NCBI GenBank assembly: GCA_026461645.1
Contig: JAPJMP010000153.1
Coordinates: 1-7,745, forward strand
DNA: 7,745 nt
From: Burkholderiales bacterium
GTDB taxonomy: Bacteria > Pseudomonadota > Gammaproteobacteria > Burkholderiales > UBA11063
Direction of reading: 5' to 3'
Positions 6,884 through 7,745 of the stretch are shown one piece after another (position 1 is the stretch's first letter; the number at the start of each line of letters is the position of its first letter). The notes under the pieces are model-generated. The model was given only the letters and a program-made list of their open reading frames with translations. It was not told the origin of the DNA and searched no databases. A program made the position numbers and the translations under genes.

Positions 6884-7745
6884 TTACTTTCCATCCAAGG
6901 TTAAGGTGGAATTAATGTTATTAATAATTTGTTGTGAAATATTTACTTTAGTTAAATTAACATGTTTTAAATTACCGGTCAAATGATAAGAAAATGAAAG
7001 CAACTTATTAAATGGTTGATCTAATACCCATTCTGCAATATATACGGCTATTCCAACTAATGGGTTTAAAGTTGCTGCAGCAGCACCAACAGCAATTCCC
7101 GCACTAACTTTAGGAACTATGCTCATGTAGGCATCAATTGCTTCATTGTTTATATTTATGGTGCCATATAAATAAACATTAGCTAAAGGTCCTGACATGT
7201 ATAGTGATTTTATATTTAATACATTGTTAAAAATATAAGCGTTGAATTTTAGTAAATAAAAGTAAAAACCATTGGATACAGCATGCGTAAAATCCAAATG
7301 GGCTAAACTAGTAATTGTTTGTAAATTAATTAGGCCAATAATTTCACCTAAAAAATTACCTGTTCTGACTTTTAAAAGCTTACCATCTTTAAAGTTAGCA
7401 TTAATGCTGCCAATTGTATTTGCTAAACTAAAATTTTGAATTTTACCATTCCATTGTAAATTTGCATTTAATTTACCTGTTCCACCAGCAACTAAATTTG
7501 GATAACCTAAGCTAGTTACCATTTTACCGATATCATTTAACTGCATATTAATATCCAAATTTACAAAAGCTTTATCTGGGCCACATTCAATGCAATAATT
7601 AACTCCACTAAAAGTGGTATTGGTTGTATTGCCAATAATATTCCCACTTTCTATAATTAAATTGTTACCGGAATTAATCAATATGACTTTAGCCGTAGCA
7701 AGCTTAATATTTTCATAAAATAAATTTTGAATAGAAATATTAATG
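6884..7745 (-). CDS. yhdP: YhdP family AsmA-like envelope protein (partial, C-terminal part)
   Basis: The last 286 codons of a large protein whose N-terminal part lies beyond the right edge; the reading frame is open through base 7745 and the family usually exceeds 1200 residues. YhdP proteins are anchored in the inner membrane and span the periplasm. In E. coli YhdP acts with TamB and YdbH in phospholipid transport to the outer membrane. The diagnostic part is the C-terminal AsmA-like region: FKDGKLLKVRTG, GLINLQTITSLAHLDF, SGPLANVYLYG, then a glycine/alanine-rich hydrophobic segment (about 7022-7099) followed by FNKLLSFSYHLTGNLKHVNLTKV, the usual ending. An apparent TTG start at 7681 is internal, because 21 further open codons precede it. 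Asparagine-rich beta-type repeats suit a periplasmic AsmA groove. A CxxC pair is encoded at 7583-7594. It lies one base ahead of the nit gene and is very likely cotranscribed with it. Confidence 0.88.
   Translation of the reverse strand, partial: INISIQNLFYENIKLATAKVILINSGNNLIIESGNIIGNTTNTTFSGVNYCIECGPDKAFVNLDINMQLNDIGKMVTSLGYPNLVAGGTGKLNANLQWNGKIQNFSLANTIGSINANFKDGKLLKVRTGNFLGEIIGLINLQTITSLAHLDFTHAVSNGFYFYLLKFNAYIFNNVLNIKSLYMSGPLANVYLYGTININNEAIDAYMSIVPKVSAGIAVGAAAATLNPLVGIAVYIAEWVLDQPFNKLLSFSYHLTGNLKHVNLTKVNISQQIINNINSTLTLDGK
6890..6892 (-). promoter_or_regulatory. Weak Shine-Dalgarno site choosing the nit start at 6882
   Basis: GGA (within GGAAAG) lies seven bases before the ATG at 6882 and inside the last codons of yhdP. 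The competing ATG at 6894 is preceded by AACCTTGG, a poorer match, so the downstream start is preferred. Confidence 0.4.

Noticed and set aside
7679..7681. TTG at 7681 as the start of a separate 265-residue protein
   Set aside because: The frame stays open for 21 more codons to the window edge, and the sequence is the C-terminal part of a much longer YhdP protein.

Overview
The window is visibly AT-rich (roughly one third G+C by eye), densely coding, and looks like chromosomal core genome of a gammaproteobacterium, probably from a low-GC lineage. The basis is the gene set: a YciV/Rnm-type PHP exonuclease, a YdiJ-type multidomain FAD/Fe-S dehydrogenase and a YhdP-type AsmA-like protein are a gammaproteobacterial combination. 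I cannot place the genus. I see no mobile elements, RNA genes, CRISPR arrays, phage genes or decayed genes.

Layout. Bases 1-2055 are a minus-strand gene run read right to left: proC (pyrroline-5-carboxylate reductase), rnm/yciV (PHP-domain exonuclease, with a TTG start), then the first 117 codons of a ProY-like amino acid permease that leaves the window at base 1. Bases 2056-2137 are a compact divergent intergenic region with a credible sigma-70-like promoter for serC. Bases 2138-6075 are a plus-strand pair, serC (phosphoserine aminotransferase) and a ydiJ-type FAD-linked/Fe-S D-2-hydroxyacid dehydrogenase, joined by a one-base TAATG overlap. Bases 6070-7745 are a second minus-strand run: the C-terminal part of yhdP (AsmA-like, entering from the right edge) and a Nit1/YbeM-like carbon-nitrogen hydrolase. 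The hydrolase and the dehydrogenase converge tail to tail, with stop regions overlapping by 6 bases and no space for a conventional terminator.

How the genes fit together. The clearest functional link is serC with the YdiJ-type dehydrogenase. In bacteria where it has been studied, SerA makes D-2-hydroxyglutarate as a by-product while driving serine synthesis, and a D-2-hydroxyglutarate dehydrogenase recycles it. Coupling such an enzyme translationally to SerC suggests a serine-pathway operon here (serA is not in the window). The proC and ProY-like permease pair suggests a weaker proline theme (synthesis plus uptake) with the rRNA/tRNA-trimming exonuclease Rnm between them. The yhdP-nit pair matches part of a gene order known from Pseudomonas (rng-yhdP-nit-tldD), but the downstream tldD is not here.

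I looked for an unusual or undescribed system and did not find one. The observations of interest concern gene context, start-site choice and overlaps in otherwise recognisable housekeeping genes.
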